Notes: a model not told the origin generated them from the letters alone. DNA of 64,000 nucleotides from Ilyomonas sp965214235 (GCA_965214235.1 CBDCBH010000003.1:372001-436000), one strand, 5' to 3'; counted from the first letter of the stretch, positions 27,389 to 37,471 are shown. Translations and numbers: made by a program.

Positions 27389-28522
27389 TTAGAGAGAAAG
27401 AATATGTTTGTATTGTTCAACGTATTGCGTAATAAGATTTTTCTCCGAAAAAGTGCTTTCTACATTGCTACGGCTTTCTTTTTGAATTTGGAGTAACGCT
27501 GCGTTTTGTTTACAGATAAATTTTAATTTTTCAGTAATATCATTTACATTTAATGTTGTTATCCAACCCAGATTTTTTTCTTTTACAAATGGCGCAAGTC
27601 CTACTTTATCTGATATAAGAACAGGCGTTCCCATATATAAAGATTCGATTACAGAGTTAGCAAAATTTTCATTGTAAGAAAGTAAAACAAACAGATCTGC
27701 TTTCATTAATTCTCCAAATTTTTCGGCGCGTTTTTGCCATCCGATCCATTCTACTTTGCTCCCGACACCAAGTAATTTTATTTTTTCTTTTATCTTGTTT
27801 ATGTAGTGCTCTTCTCCCGCTCCCGCAATTTTTAAAATAATATCTTCTTCCATTCTGCTCATAGCTTCTATTAAAAACTCAATCCCTTTTTTTGGATGAA
27901 TGCGTGAGAGAAACAATAACGTGAAGCGATTATTTTTTTCTTTTTTGATGGGTAATATTGGCAGCGTTACTATGTTTGGAATTGTAAAGCCGTACCAGTT
28001 AGGTATAATTTGTTTACATTCTTCCCATTCCCTTATTGAAGTAGCATGAAAGTACGATTTTGCCAGAACCTTTTTACCAATAATGAAGTGAATAAACTTC
28101 TTTAATTGTTTATTAGTAGAATGCATAATATAATCGCTTAACATGCCTCTTGGGGAAACCACAACCTTTACATTTTGTTTATGACATATCATGGCAGCAA
28201 CAATAACTAATGGATTCCACCAGCTATGAATGTGAACAATATCGTAGTTTTTGCAGGTTTTGTATAAATGCCTCCATAAGTTAGGCGATACATGAGAATG
28301 GTCTTTTGTAATGCGCGTAAAATATGTTACCGGCACACCATCTACCATAATAGTTTTATTTGGTGCAACAGGCAGTTCTGTTGTTCCATTAGCTGTGGTT
28401 GTATAAACTTGTACAGTTTGGCCATCGTTTATCAAACCTTCGCAAAGTTTTGCGACAGATTCAATAGGTCCGCCATACACGTAGGCAGGCTTATAAGATG
28501 GAACAATTTGTAAAATTTTCAA
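27389..28522 (-). CDS. XYAG1-like family 4 glycosyltransferase, copy 1
   Basis: This GT-B fold glycosyltransferase has 377 residues. It begins MKILQIVPSYKPAYVYGGP, followed by FTRITKDHSHVSPNLWRHL, VHIHSWWNPLVI and the donor-site region LFLSRIHPKKGIEFLIEAM; the EX7E region is in NENFANSVIESLYMGTPVL. The opening and RITKDH segment match the family I recall as XrtY-associated glycosyltransferase XYAG1. It is about 50% identical by eye to the gene at 28871-30007. The start is a TTG at 28522; no nearby ATG is available. The VanZ-like gene follows directly. Confidence 0.88.
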   Translation of the reverse strand: MKILQIVPSYKPAYVYGGPIESVAKLCEGLINDGQTVQVYTTTANGTTELPVAPNKTIMVDGVPVTYFTRITKDHSHVSPNLWRHLYKTCKNYDIVHIHSWWNPLVIVAAMICHKQNVKVVVSPRGMLSDYIMHSTNKQLKKFIHFIIGKKVLAKSYFHATSIREWEECKQIIPNWYGFTIPNIVTLPILPIKKEKNNRFTLLFLSRIHPKKGIEFLIEAMSRMEEDIILKIAGAGEEHYINKIKEKIKLLGVGSKVEWIGWQKRAEKFGELMKADLFVLLSYNENFANSVIESLYMGTPVLISDKVGLAPFVKEKNLGWITTLNVNDITEKLKFICKQNAALLQIQKESRSNVESTFSEKNLITQYVEQYKHILSL

Positions 28523-28870
28523 AACAAAGGTTTATTGCTTTTACAACGTAAGCATGATTATTTAATAGTACCAATTATTATGAATAAAAGTATTAAAGCA
28601 ATAGTATTCAAAATCGTTTTGCCATTTTTCTTTGTTATTTTTTGTTGAACTGCGTTTGCATTTCTTTCGCCTGACCATCTATCATTCGCGATCTTCACTT
28701 AATTATAAACTAAACAGCATTATTTAACGCTCCTGTGTTGTTGCAGTTATAAAATGCCGTCGCAACCTTTTCATGTTTACGATTTAGGACAATCGAATTA
28801 TTCATTTGTTTACTACATGATCTATACTTTTTTTCAACCAAATTATTATTAACGCCTTTAAATTATCACC
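28523..28870. other. Gap between the two paralogous glycosyltransferases
   Basis: About 350 bp, AT-rich, with no open frame of note and no recognisable repeat or terminator. It interrupts two genes that look like a duplicated pair, so it may hold a promoter for copy 1 and downstream genes. Confidence 0.45.
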
Positions 28871-30007
28871 CTAATTTGTATAAGAACTCTTTACATATAA
28901 GTTTACATATTGTTTTGCTAATTCCAATTTATTAAAATGTTCTTTTATTAATTGAGGACTTATTAATTCAATGTTTTTGCGATTATTACTATTATAGTTT
29001 GCTTTCTGAAGTTCAGATGTAATGTTTTGGATGTCCAAACCAGTAAGCCAGCCCAATCCATACTGCTGAACATAAGATGCCAGTCCAACCTCATAACTGA
29101 TAAGCACCGGGGTGCCTACCGACAGAGATTCGATAACAACGATCGCAAAATTTTCACTGTGCGAGGTAAGCGCAAATAAATCCAACCGGGCTAAAAAATC
29201 AAACTTGTCAACTCCATTTTTCCATCCCACCCATTCAATACAATGCTGGATACCTAAAGCTTTTGAAAGAGCCTTCAGTTGGTGTACATATTTCTTTTCT
29301 CCTTCGCCTGCAACAATCAAACGATACCTAAAGTTAACTTTACTAAGCGCATGTATCAAAATATCCAATCCTTTTTTAGGGTCAATACGCGATAAAAAGC
29401 CAATAGTAAAAACATCATTTTCTTTTCTTTTAAACTCGCCAGATGGCAGTGACACAAGGTTAGGAATAATCATTCCCTTCCAGTTGGGTATCATTTTTTG
29501 CGATTCGCTCCATTCCATTTGGGTTGATACATGAAGTTCTGTATTATCCAATAACTTTTTGCCCCATAGCCGGTGAAGCAATCTCTTTAAGGTAGTGTTA
29601 TTGGTGTTCATAATATAATCGCTAAACATGCCGTGAGGAGATAATACAGGCTTTATGTTTTTCTTTTTACAAATCCAGGCGGCGCCTAACACCAATATAT
29701 TCCACCAGGAGTGAATATGCACTATGTCAAAAGAATCTGCTGTTGCTTGTAAATGCCTCCATAAAGCGAAAGAAACATGGGTATGATCTTTCGTAATCCG
29801 GTTAAAATAGTAAACAGTAACACCATCCACCATTACGCTTTTGTTTGGTGTTACCGGCAATTCAGAACTACCGTCAGCTGTAGTTGTGTAAACAGTTACC
29901 TCATGCCCAAGCAGCACTAAACTTTCAGCCAATAAAGGGATTACTACAACAGTACCGCCATAAATATAAGCGGGTTTGTAAGAAGGAGTAATGAACAGGA
30001 TGCGCAT
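28871..30007 (-). CDS. XYAG1-like family 4 glycosyltransferase, copy 2
   Basis: This GT-B fold glycosyltransferase of 378 residues is paralogous to the next gene downstream, with matching landmarks: MRILFITPSYKPAYIYGG, FNRITKDHTHVSFALWRHL, VHIHSWWNILVLGAAW, IGFLSRIDPKKGLDILIHAL and SENFAIVVIESLSVGTPVL. Compared with copy 1 the acceptor half differs at CSPRGM versus SPHGM and around the N-terminal loop (TVVVIPLLAESLV). The two could therefore add the same sugar with different acceptors. It has a standard ATG start. Confidence 0.9.
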   Translation of the reverse strand: MRILFITPSYKPAYIYGGTVVVIPLLAESLVLLGHEVTVYTTTADGSSELPVTPNKSVMVDGVTVYYFNRITKDHTHVSFALWRHLQATADSFDIVHIHSWWNILVLGAAWICKKKNIKPVLSPHGMFSDYIMNTNNTTLKRLLHRLWGKKLLDNTELHVSTQMEWSESQKMIPNWKGMIIPNLVSLPSGEFKRKENDVFTIGFLSRIDPKKGLDILIHALSKVNFRYRLIVAGEGEKKYVHQLKALSKALGIQHCIEWVGWKNGVDKFDFLARLDLFALTSHSENFAIVVIESLSVGTPVLISYEVGLASYVQQYGLGWLTGLDIQNITSELQKANYNSNNRKNIELISPQLIKEHFNKLELAKQYVNLYVKSSYTN

Positions 30008-30073
30008 GTGGTTAATAAGGAGGTGTCTACAAATCCGGTCTAAAATAAAAGTAAAGTAATGTCATAATGTGGA

Positions 30074-31240
30074 TTAAATTACAGCAACCTGTTGAGAATC
30101 TTTCATGTTAATTTTACTTTTCATTTTTAAGAACCATTTCTCAAAAAAATTCCAACTTAGCAAAGCCAAAAAGATAGATACAACACTACAAAGTAAAATG
30201 AATAAAAGATTCCATAGCATTTGATTTCCCCAAATTAATTTAGGTGTTCCTAACAGGCGTAACATAGCGTTTCTTACCAATGGGTGAAAGAGGTAAAGAG
30301 CATAACTATATTTCCCCATAAAAACAAGAAACTTTGATTTGAAAAAACGTTTTGCAGTAAAAGAAAACCTGGATTGTAAAAGTAAGATCAACGCACCAAA
30401 AGTGAGTGACAGCAGTGAATATCCTATCGTATATACAAATGGGTTTACATCAGGCCTTATATCAAAACAATAGATAGATGATAGCGACAAAATGAGCATA
30501 ACCAAGAAAAAGCGAATTAAAAACTTAAAATTAAAGTCAACGTTTTGTATTGCTAAAACTGCTATCAAAGCTCCCATTGCCAAAGCATCCATTCGGGTAA
30601 GAGTGAATACATAGATTGAAACCGGAGGTACCCCTGCCTGCCATAAAAACAATCTTAATAAAGGCGCAGTAATTATTATACAAATGGCGGCTAATTTTAT
30701 TTTTTCTGTTTTAAGAAAATAAACCAAAAATGGCCAGAACAAGTAAAATTGTTCTTCTATGGAAAGAGACCATAAATGACCTACACTGGCTCCGTAAAAA
30801 CTCCCGTTTATTACCTGCTTAATGTTCGACACATATAGCCAAAACCAAAGCTGATCTTTTTTTGCGGTTATCAGTTTCGCCTTTTCAACTACATCCAGAT
30901 GATGCACTACCAGTGGAAAAAAAATAAAAAAGATAATGAGTAAGTATAAATAATAAAGTGGGAATATCCTGAGTGATCTTTTCTCATAAAACACTTTTAG
31001 ATATTCCGAAAATTTTCGATCTTCTTTGTTGTGTATTAATATTCGTGTAATTAAAAAGCCCGATAGCACAAAAAACAAATCAACACCAACCCATCCAAGA
31101 TGAAGGACATTGGTAAAAATCTGATCCGGTTTATCATTTGATAATAAAGGCACATGCATAAAATGGTAAAGCATTACAATGATAACAGCGATACCCCTTG
31201 CACCGTCTAATTCCCGGATATGAGTTAGCGAATTTTTCAT
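30074..31240 (-). CDS. Acyltransferase 3 family membrane protein (OafA/YrhL-like)
   Basis: This integral membrane O-acyltransferase of 388 residues with about ten helices has ELDGARGIAVIIVMLYHFMHV at the N-terminus (the His is the family catalytic candidate), then WVGVDLFFVLSGFLITRIL and later VGHLWSLSIEEQFYLFWPFLV. Family members acetylate or otherwise acylate sugars of O-antigens, exopolysaccharides and Nod factors. It is one of two such enzymes in the locus. The start at 31240 places the signature at the usual position. Confidence 0.9.
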   Translation of the reverse strand: MKNSLTHIRELDGARGIAVIIVMLYHFMHVPLLSNDKPDQIFTNVLHLGWVGVDLFFVLSGFLITRILIHNKEDRKFSEYLKVFYEKRSLRIFPLYYLYLLIIFFIFFPLVVHHLDVVEKAKLITAKKDQLWFWLYVSNIKQVINGSFYGASVGHLWSLSIEEQFYLFWPFLVYFLKTEKIKLAAICIIITAPLLRLFLWQAGVPPVSIYVFTLTRMDALAMGALIAVLAIQNVDFNFKFLIRFFLVMLILSLSSIYCFDIRPDVNPFVYTIGYSLLSLTFGALILLLQSRFSFTAKRFFKSKFLVFMGKYSYALYLFHPLVRNAMLRLLGTPKLIWGNQMLWNLLFILLCSVVSIFLALLSWNFFEKWFLKMKSKINMKDSQQVAVI

Positions 31241-31362
31241 AATACTGATAAGTAGCTTTCATTGCGAAAACAAAACAGATGATTTAGATTATTGAAATGC
31301 CAGACTAATATGTTGTAGTTTTTGCTTAAATGTTTTCATATCAAATTTTATCCTGAAAACAT

Positions 31363-32151
31363 TTATTTGGTAACCTGCTTTGTAATTTTCTGTTCTATTA
31401 ATCGTAAAGAAAACAACATCTCAACAATCGTTCTTTGCAGAGTATAGTGCCAGCCCCGCCAGCCATTAAAAATTAATCCTTGTACAAAAAGGCAGTAAAA
31501 AAAAACAAAAAACGGAGCCAACACTTTCGTCTTTCTGATTTTAGAAATAAAAGAAAGCTCACTATTAGAAGTGGAAAGTAATTTTTCGATTTCCTGTATC
31601 GAATATTTCGATTGACTGTTTAACCATCTGGATAACGGCTTCCGGTCATCATGTAATATTTTTGTGTTGAAATCTCCTGTAACCCCATTTATTTGTAACC
31701 GATGCGCATGCCCATCATCATAGTAACTGCAGAAATTTTTTTTAAACAGAACAGCTCTGGGAGTAGTATTATCATTTAAAAGTTTCTGTCCGAACACAAG
31801 GAAATGAAAGCGACAGAAATAAGCAACAATATTATTGTTTTGATTTACAAATTGCCTTACCTCTTCTGAAAATTCTTCGGTTAACACATAATCAGCATCC
31901 AAACTCAATACCCATTCACTTTCAAAAAACGTGAGCCCATAATTACATTGATTGGCAAACGAATCAAACTTCTTCTGATAGACTTCTACATTCGGATAAT
32001 GAGTTAGTATAGATAATGTTGCATCAGTACTAAAGCTATCAATTACAATGATCCTTTGCAACCAACCTAATCGTTCAAGCACACGGTCGATATTATCCTC
32101 TTCATTAAAGGTTAAAACAATACCCGTAAGTTTAGTATAAGGTATAATCAT
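31363..32151 (-). CDS. Family 2 glycosyltransferase, WaaE-like
   Basis: This GT-A fold glycosyltransferase of 262 residues starts with LTGIVLTFNEEDNIDRVLERL, the WaaE/KdtX-type opening. The donor-metal motif lies in WVLSLDADYVLTEEF, and a conserved His occurs in FNTKILHDDRKPLSRWLNSQ. Two hydrophobic stretches near the C-terminus suggest membrane association. WaaE relatives add glucose to lipopolysaccharide core heptose; here the neighbours suggest exopolysaccharide, so the acceptor is inferred. Confidence 0.86.
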   Translation of the reverse strand: MIIPYTKLTGIVLTFNEEDNIDRVLERLGWLQRIIVIDSFSTDATLSILTHYPNVEVYQKKFDSFANQCNYGLTFFESEWVLSLDADYVLTEEFSEEVRQFVNQNNNIVAYFCRFHFLVFGQKLLNDNTTPRAVLFKKNFCSYYDDGHAHRLQINGVTGDFNTKILHDDRKPLSRWLNSQSKYSIQEIEKLLSTSNSELSFISKIRKTKVLAPFFVFFYCLFVQGLIFNGWRGWHYTLQRTIVEMLFSLRLIEQKITKQVTK

Positions 32152-32280
32152 AAAGCAATGATGTATCTGCTATGATGTTGGGATAAAATCATTTTATATT
32201 CCAAAATGCAGTTTTATTTGTAAAAATGCAATAAAGAAATGTATAGTAAGCAGAGAGCGATGCATCAACTTCATTAATGC

Positions 32281-33306
32281 TTATCCTATAACCTTTTCAT
32301 AAACCTCGAAATAACGATTAGCAATGTTATCAGCGTTAAATCTTTTTTTATTGATCCTTCCGTTTTGCAACAATTCATTTCTGTATTCCTCGTCATTAAT
32401 CAATTTTAAAATACCCGCTTTTATATCCTCAACATCAAAAGGATTAACCAAACAAGCCGCATTACCGGCTACTTCAGGCATAGAAGAAATATTGCTTGTA
32501 ATCACTACTCGTTCCACTGCATTGGCTTCCACAATGGGCATTCCAAAACCTTCAAATGTAGACACAAAGCTTAAGATATCGCATTCAATATATTTTTCTA
32601 AAAGCCTTTCATTAGAGATATTGTATTCATTGCTGAAATCAATGCGATTCGATTGTAATGCATCCAGGTAATTCTGATTAAGCTTACCCACAATAGTAAG
32701 ATGACAGGGAATGTTTTGTAATGATTCAATCAGACGAAGCAGGTTTTTATTATAGCCGGTCCCGATATGAAGTATAACAGGTTTTGCTTCGTTAAACTCC
32801 TTTGGATGCGGTTGATAAATATCACTTACTGCCACCGGGATAACTATAATTTTTTCAGGATTGCAGCCTGTATATTTGATTATTTCTTGCTTCGTTACTT
32901 CAGAGATAGCAGTAACGTATTTAGATTTTTGAACAGGCCAGGTAAGGTACAAGGATTTTATAAACCATTTGGCCAAGCCTTTTTTTCGATGTACCATACC
33001 GCAATCGAGTACCGTAAGGACTACGGTTTTTTTTTTCATCAAAAAATTTATGAAATGCACTTCGCCGGTGATATGATTGATACTCTTGCTTTGCCTGAAA
33101 CCTGCCTCCAGAATATTGTAGAACTTTGTAAAATATCCGCTGTTATAAAGCCTGCAAATTTTTACAGTTGAAATGATTTTATCTTTTAACCGTTCCCGTA
33201 CATCGTTAAAAATATATTCAAGGCTAAAGCTGAATCCTTTGTGAGGTCGCCGCTGAAAAAAATCAACGCTAATTCTTTTGTCGCTTGTTGTACCCGATTT
33301 CTTCAT
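32281..33306 (-). CDS. Family 4 glycosyltransferase (GT1/4 superfamily)
   Basis: This GT-B glycosyltransferase of about 341 residues from the ATG at 33306 (a TTG lies one codon upstream) opens RISVDFFQRRPHKGFSFSLEYIF. It carries the donor-site features ILHIGTGYNKNLLRLIESL, SFVSTFEGFGMPIVEANAVERVVITSN and MPEVAGNAACLVNPFD. The motif order is that of mannosyl- or rhamnosyl-type transferases. Its 5' end overlaps the 3' end of the gmd gene by 38 bp, so the two are co-transcribed. Confidence 0.88.
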   Translation of the reverse strand: MKKSGTTSDKRISVDFFQRRPHKGFSFSLEYIFNDVRERLKDKIISTVKICRLYNSGYFTKFYNILEAGFRQSKSINHITGEVHFINFLMKKKTVVLTVLDCGMVHRKKGLAKWFIKSLYLTWPVQKSKYVTAISEVTKQEIIKYTGCNPEKIIVIPVAVSDIYQPHPKEFNEAKPVILHIGTGYNKNLLRLIESLQNIPCHLTIVGKLNQNYLDALQSNRIDFSNEYNISNERLLEKYIECDILSFVSTFEGFGMPIVEANAVERVVITSNISSMPEVAGNAACLVNPFDVEDIKAGILKLINDEEYRNELLQNGRINKKRFNADNIANRYFEVYEKVIG

Positions 33307-34243
33307 CAATCAGAATTTTTAAAACATCGTAAAACGACATATCATACTGCCATCCTAACTTTGTTTTTGCCTTTGTATTATCACCATAAATATCCGGTAT
33401 TTCAGTAGGCCGGTAGTAATCATGATTGATGACCAATTTATTGAGGGGAATGGAAAGATAGTCAAAAACAAACTCAACTATGGAACGCAGGGAAACAGAT
33501 GTATTTGAGCAGATGAGATAATCGTCCGGCACTTCACTCTGAAGCATAAGATACATTGCTTCTATATATTTGGGCGCCCATCCGAAATCTCTTTTCACAT
33601 CTATATTTCCAACTTCTAAAACATCTAATTTTTCATCTTTTATTTTTAAGCTGTCGCGAATCACTTTTTTTACAAAAAAATTATCGCCTCTTAAAAACGA
33701 CTCATGATTAAATAAAAAGCCGCTGCAACTAAAAACACCATACGCCTCACGATAGTTTTTGGTAATCCAGTGAGCCGTGGCTTTGGAAATACTATACGGA
33801 CTTACAGGGTTGATAACGTCATTTTCATGAAGTGGTAATGTATTGGAGACGCCAAAAATTTCACTGCTTGATGCCTGATAAAATCTGATGTCGGGTTTCA
33901 TCAGCTTTATAGATTCCAATATATTTAAAACGGAGAACACATTGAAGTTGATCGTACCCATGGGTTGCTGGAACGACATAGAAACTGAACTTTGCGCAGC
34001 GAGGTTATAAATTTCATCAGGCTTAACATCTTTAATTACGGTAATAATTTGTGATATATCTGTCAGATCACATTCCCGAAGCTTAATTTTATCTGCGACA
34101 CCTAAGTAAGATAAGCCATAGGTATTAATATGATTGTAGCCTCTTACAAGTCCTGTAACCTGGTAACCTTGCCGAATGAGATAGGCACTTAAATAAGCTC
34201 CGTCCTGCCCGGTGATCCCAGTAATGATTGCTTTTTTATTCAT
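33269..34243 (-). CDS. gmd: GDP-mannose 4,6-dehydratase-like protein
   Basis: This short-chain dehydrogenase-fold nucleotide-sugar enzyme has 324 residues. The NAD(P) motif is GITGQDGAYLSAYLIRQGY, the active site has SSSEIFG and YSISKATAHW (Tyr-X3-Lys), and NHESFLRGDNFFVKK with RDFGWAPKYIEAM are typical of GDP-mannose 4,6-dehydratase. The product, GDP-4-keto-6-deoxymannose, feeds GDP-fucose, GDP-rhamnose or perosamine. No matching reductase (Fcl/Rmd) or aminotransferase is visible in the window, so the partner must lie elsewhere. It is first in its stretch, facing the divergent 982-residue secreted protein gene. Confidence 0.86.
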   Translation of the reverse strand: MNKKAIITGITGQDGAYLSAYLIRQGYQVTGLVRGYNHINTYGLSYLGVADKIKLRECDLTDISQIITVIKDVKPDEIYNLAAQSSVSMSFQQPMGTINFNVFSVLNILESIKLMKPDIRFYQASSSEIFGVSNTLPLHENDVINPVSPYSISKATAHWITKNYREAYGVFSCSGFLFNHESFLRGDNFFVKKVIRDSLKIKDEKLDVLEVGNIDVKRDFGWAPKYIEAMYLMLQSEVPDDYLICSNTSVSLRSIVEFVFDYLSIPLNKLVINHDYYRPTEIPDIYGDNTKAKTKLGWQYDMSFYDVLKILIDEEIGYNKRQKN

Positions 34244-34522
34244 GTGTGGCTCTAATAATTCGTCAACGCATCATTCATATGCGCTGCCAAAAGTAATCGC
34301 GTAAAATAACAATCAAAAATTTGAAATGATAGAACTACCTTAAATTAATCATGAGTTGCGAAACCATTTAATTAATGAGTTGTTTCTTTTAAAAGAAACA
34401 AGAAAATGTGTAAACTATAGCAAGGGCTCATTTTGTTTTCATTTAGTTTTGATGAAGCCTAGAACAAATAGTAAATAGACGTTTTTTATTGATAGCCCTT
34501 TCAGAAATCAATTGCCAAGTTT

Positions 34523-37471
34523 ATGAAACCATTCTTAATCATTCCATTTTTATTTCTGCAATTCGTTGTTATCGCACAAAACCGTAACATCAACTCCTCC
34601 GGCGCTTCCGGCAAAGGAGGAAATTATACATGGGCGCAGAGCTCAAAGGCAACCGCCAGTGCAGGTGTCTACAATCCGGCCGGGCAACTGGTAAGAACTT
34701 TATTTAGCGGTGTGTCCAATTCGGCCGGCACTCATACAGAATATTGGGATGGATTATTGGATGACAGCACAAACGCCTCGGCAGCACATTATACCATTAA
34801 AGTGCTTACTAATAATGTTAGCCCTGTTTGGGAAGGTGCAATTATTGGCAATACAGGCGATTCCGTTACCGGCGCAAGTAAATATAGAAGCTACGATATA
34901 CCCTACGGAGTTTGTTTTGTTGGTGATGCCGCTTTCTGGGCTTTGAATTATGCGGAAGGTTCGCCGGCACATTTCTATTCCAGCATTTCACACCCTGAAG
35001 GAGGCAAAACGTTTTATGGTAAATTGGGAATGAACAACAATGCTGCTATCTGCACAGATGGTAACAATGTTTATATGGCAATGCTTGATATAGCCAATCC
35101 GAACGCATCTTTTGTATGGGCTGTAAATGCCAAAACAGTAAATCCATCTGTCTTTCCTAATGGTCAGCCTGTTTCTACTTCTTACGGCGGCTCGTATTCA
35201 AGCGTTATCGCTTATGAAAATGTAACCCACTCTACTATTAGTTCCGTGGCAGTTCAAAAAACAGGAAATTATTTATTTATTTCCCGGCCTGGAATTAGGG
35301 AACTTCAAGTGGTAAATAAAACAACAGGTGCGGTTATACAAAAGCTTACTGTCAATAATATCAATCAATTGGCGGTAGATGCATCCGATAATCTTTGGGC
35401 TGTGCATGGCGGTGATACAATTGAAAAATATACACTTACCGGCAATGGTACATTAAACAGAACAGGCATAACCATTACCAGTGTTAGCACCATTGGTGCA
35501 ATAGCCGTTTCGCCAGACAACAGCACTGTTGCAGTCTGCGATATGGATAACCAGGTTGTAAAGGGGTTTAACACATCAAGCGGTACTTTATCATGGACAT
35601 TAGGTTCTCCGGGCGGCTATCTTACAGATGCTACGGTTACCAATACAAAGTTCTATTGGAAAGATGTAACGGGCTATCATCCTACTTTCATTCAATATTT
35701 ACCAACGGGAGGAATTTATTTAGGTGATGGGCAGAATAGAAGAACGTTGATTTTTGATAACAAAAGAATGTTTATTGGTCAGATTGGCTGGGCAGGCGCG
35801 AGTTACACATCAGGCTGCGATGTCAACAACCCTGCAAGAGCTTTCGATGGGTTTCGTGAGTATGCGATTAATTACACAAAAAGTTTAGCAGCAAGGAACG
35901 GTTCCTGGACGCTGACAAAAAACTGGGGAGCGCAGTACAATCCTTCTATGTACGACGCAGCTGCCACAACAGCCGGTGCGGTTACACTAAGCAATAGTCA
36001 TACTTACTGCCTCATGCGCGGTAAAAATAATATGACCCTGCATAACTACATTGTTGAACTGGTAAATGGTGGAGTTATGAGAAATACTAGTGTTACAGTA
36101 GGATTGTTCTCTGTGCTTACCCCGGATAGTCATGTACTTTCTACTTCTCCTTCCGGCAGTGGAAATATCGTTAATGAACAAGCAATCAGTTTTGATGGTA
36201 GTAACAATCCTGTATTGGGCATACCTCTGCAAATAGGGTTTGCTCCTGATAATAATCCGGCACCACAAAAGATAGCGGCAACAACCAACGGTGTGGTGTT
36301 TTATAATATTTCTGCAGCTAACATTTACAATAACAGCGATTTTCATATCGGTGTTATAAAAACCGGTAGCAGTGCATGGCAGACAAGAACTGCAAGAGGT
36401 ACAAGCCGCAGCTATTCAGGGCCGTTTCCGTTGGATGGATGGTTCGACAATGGCAATACTGTGAATTTAGGTTTGAACGGTGCAGGAGGCACAGTTCTTA
36501 CTTCAGGCAATTTCATTTTTGCCTCTTATCATGGCGAATTTTGGAAGCAATCGCAAACCAACAAGTGGAATATTTATGATGCTGCAACAGGCTTATTCAT
36601 TAACCAATTCGGTGTTATAACACCCGACTTTTCGCCTGGTTCTGTTGCTAATGCTGCACAGGAAGGAAATGTAATATCGGGCAGTATAGTAACAGTTAAT
36701 GGTAAAACCTATTTATACCACAACGGAGAAAGTAACGGGTTTCATCGCTGGCGCATTGATGGTCTTAATACAGTAAGCGTGCAAACAGCTACTTATCCCT
36801 CATCGCAGAGTATCGCTCCCTTAGATGGAATTGATTTAATGGCAGGTCTTACAAGATATTCCACTTTACAAAATGGTAATGGGTGGCATAGAGATACAAC
36901 AGATTATAATTCAGGTAGTAATTATTTTTCTGCCGGCGTAGGTTACAGAAGTTACAATGTGTTTAGCGAGCCGGATTTGTCCATTAATTACGATGAACAA
37001 AGTGTAGTGAGGACGCATTATGTAAGTCGCGATTTGGGAAACAATATCGGAGTTTCTTCCTGGAAGCTTCGGGGCGATTTGCTGCTGAACCCTGCAACTT
37101 ATAACGAGGCTCACGGTTACCAGGGACAATATATTCAGGTGTTGGATAATGCAGGTAAATCTATCGCTAACCTTGACATTTCACAAGTTCCGCTTGGCAA
37201 TTTATTGGGTAATAATTCTATTATTGTTTCTAATGTTTTTAGTTTATTGACAATCTGCAATTATTATCAGCCTTTCGAAATTAACTACAAAGCTTCGGTG
37301 ATTACTTTTCAATATGCCGGTTACTCAGCCACTTCTTCCACAACCGCAGATCCGGGAGCGATAATGAACAATCCAACAACATTGCGGTTTTATTTTTTTA
37401 CTAAAAATCCTGTTGGTGGATTAAACAGACAAATCACTATTAAAGATTTCAGATTTAAAAAAGGCAATTAA
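34523..37471 (+). CDS. Large secreted protein with FlgD-like Ig and beta-propeller regions, unknown function
   Basis: This 982-residue protein has a Sec signal peptide ending near FVVIAQNRN. An Ig-like region (about 45-110; LVRTLFSGVSNSAGTHTEYWDG) resembles the FlgD-type Ig fold. Residues of about 110-470 contain repeated blade-like motifs (IGAIAVSPDNSTVAVCDMDNQ, QLAVDASDNLWAVHGGD) typical of NHL/YVTN propellers, and about 640-740 contain VTVNGKTYLYHNGESNGFHRW. No CHU_C sorting domain, lipobox or C-terminal helix is present, so T9SS or exosortase sorting is not indicated. It is the only plus-strand gene inside the locus between 27 and 58 kb. It could bind or process the exopolysaccharide; I do not recognise the family. 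Confidence 0.75.
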   Translation: MKPFLIIPFLFLQFVVIAQNRNINSSGASGKGGNYTWAQSSKATASAGVYNPAGQLVRTLFSGVSNSAGTHTEYWDGLLDDSTNASAAHYTIKVLTNNVSPVWEGAIIGNTGDSVTGASKYRSYDIPYGVCFVGDAAFWALNYAEGSPAHFYSSISHPEGGKTFYGKLGMNNNAAICTDGNNVYMAMLDIANPNASFVWAVNAKTVNPSVFPNGQPVSTSYGGSYSSVIAYENVTHSTISSVAVQKTGNYLFISRPGIRELQVVNKTTGAVIQKLTVNNINQLAVDASDNLWAVHGGDTIEKYTLTGNGTLNRTGITITSVSTIGAIAVSPDNSTVAVCDMDNQVVKGFNTSSGTLSWTLGSPGGYLTDATVTNTKFYWKDVTGYHPTFIQYLPTGGIYLGDGQNRRTLIFDNKRMFIGQIGWAGASYTSGCDVNNPARAFDGFREYAINYTKSLAARNGSWTLTKNWGAQYNPSMYDAAATTAGAVTLSNSHTYCLMRGKNNMTLHNYIVELVNGGVMRNTSVTVGLFSVLTPDSHVLSTSPSGSGNIVNEQAISFDGSNNPVLGIPLQIGFAPDNNPAPQKIAATTNGVVFYNISAANIYNNSDFHIGVIKTGSSAWQTRTARGTSRSYSGPFPLDGWFDNGNTVNLGLNGAGGTVLTSGNFIFASYHGEFWKQSQTNKWNIYDAATGLFINQFGVITPDFSPGSVANAAQEGNVISGSIVTVNGKTYLYHNGESNGFHRWRIDGLNTVSVQTATYPSSQSIAPLDGIDLMAGLTRYSTLQNGNGWHRDTTDYNSGSNYFSAGVGYRSYNVFSEPDLSINYDEQSVVRTHYVSRDLGNNIGVSSWKLRGDLLLNPATYNEAHGYQGQYIQVLDNAGKSIANLDISQVPLGNLLGNNSIIVSNVFSLLTICNYYQPFEINYKASVITFQYAGYSATSSTTADPGAIMNNPTTLRFYFFTKNPVGGLNRQITIKDFRFKKGN

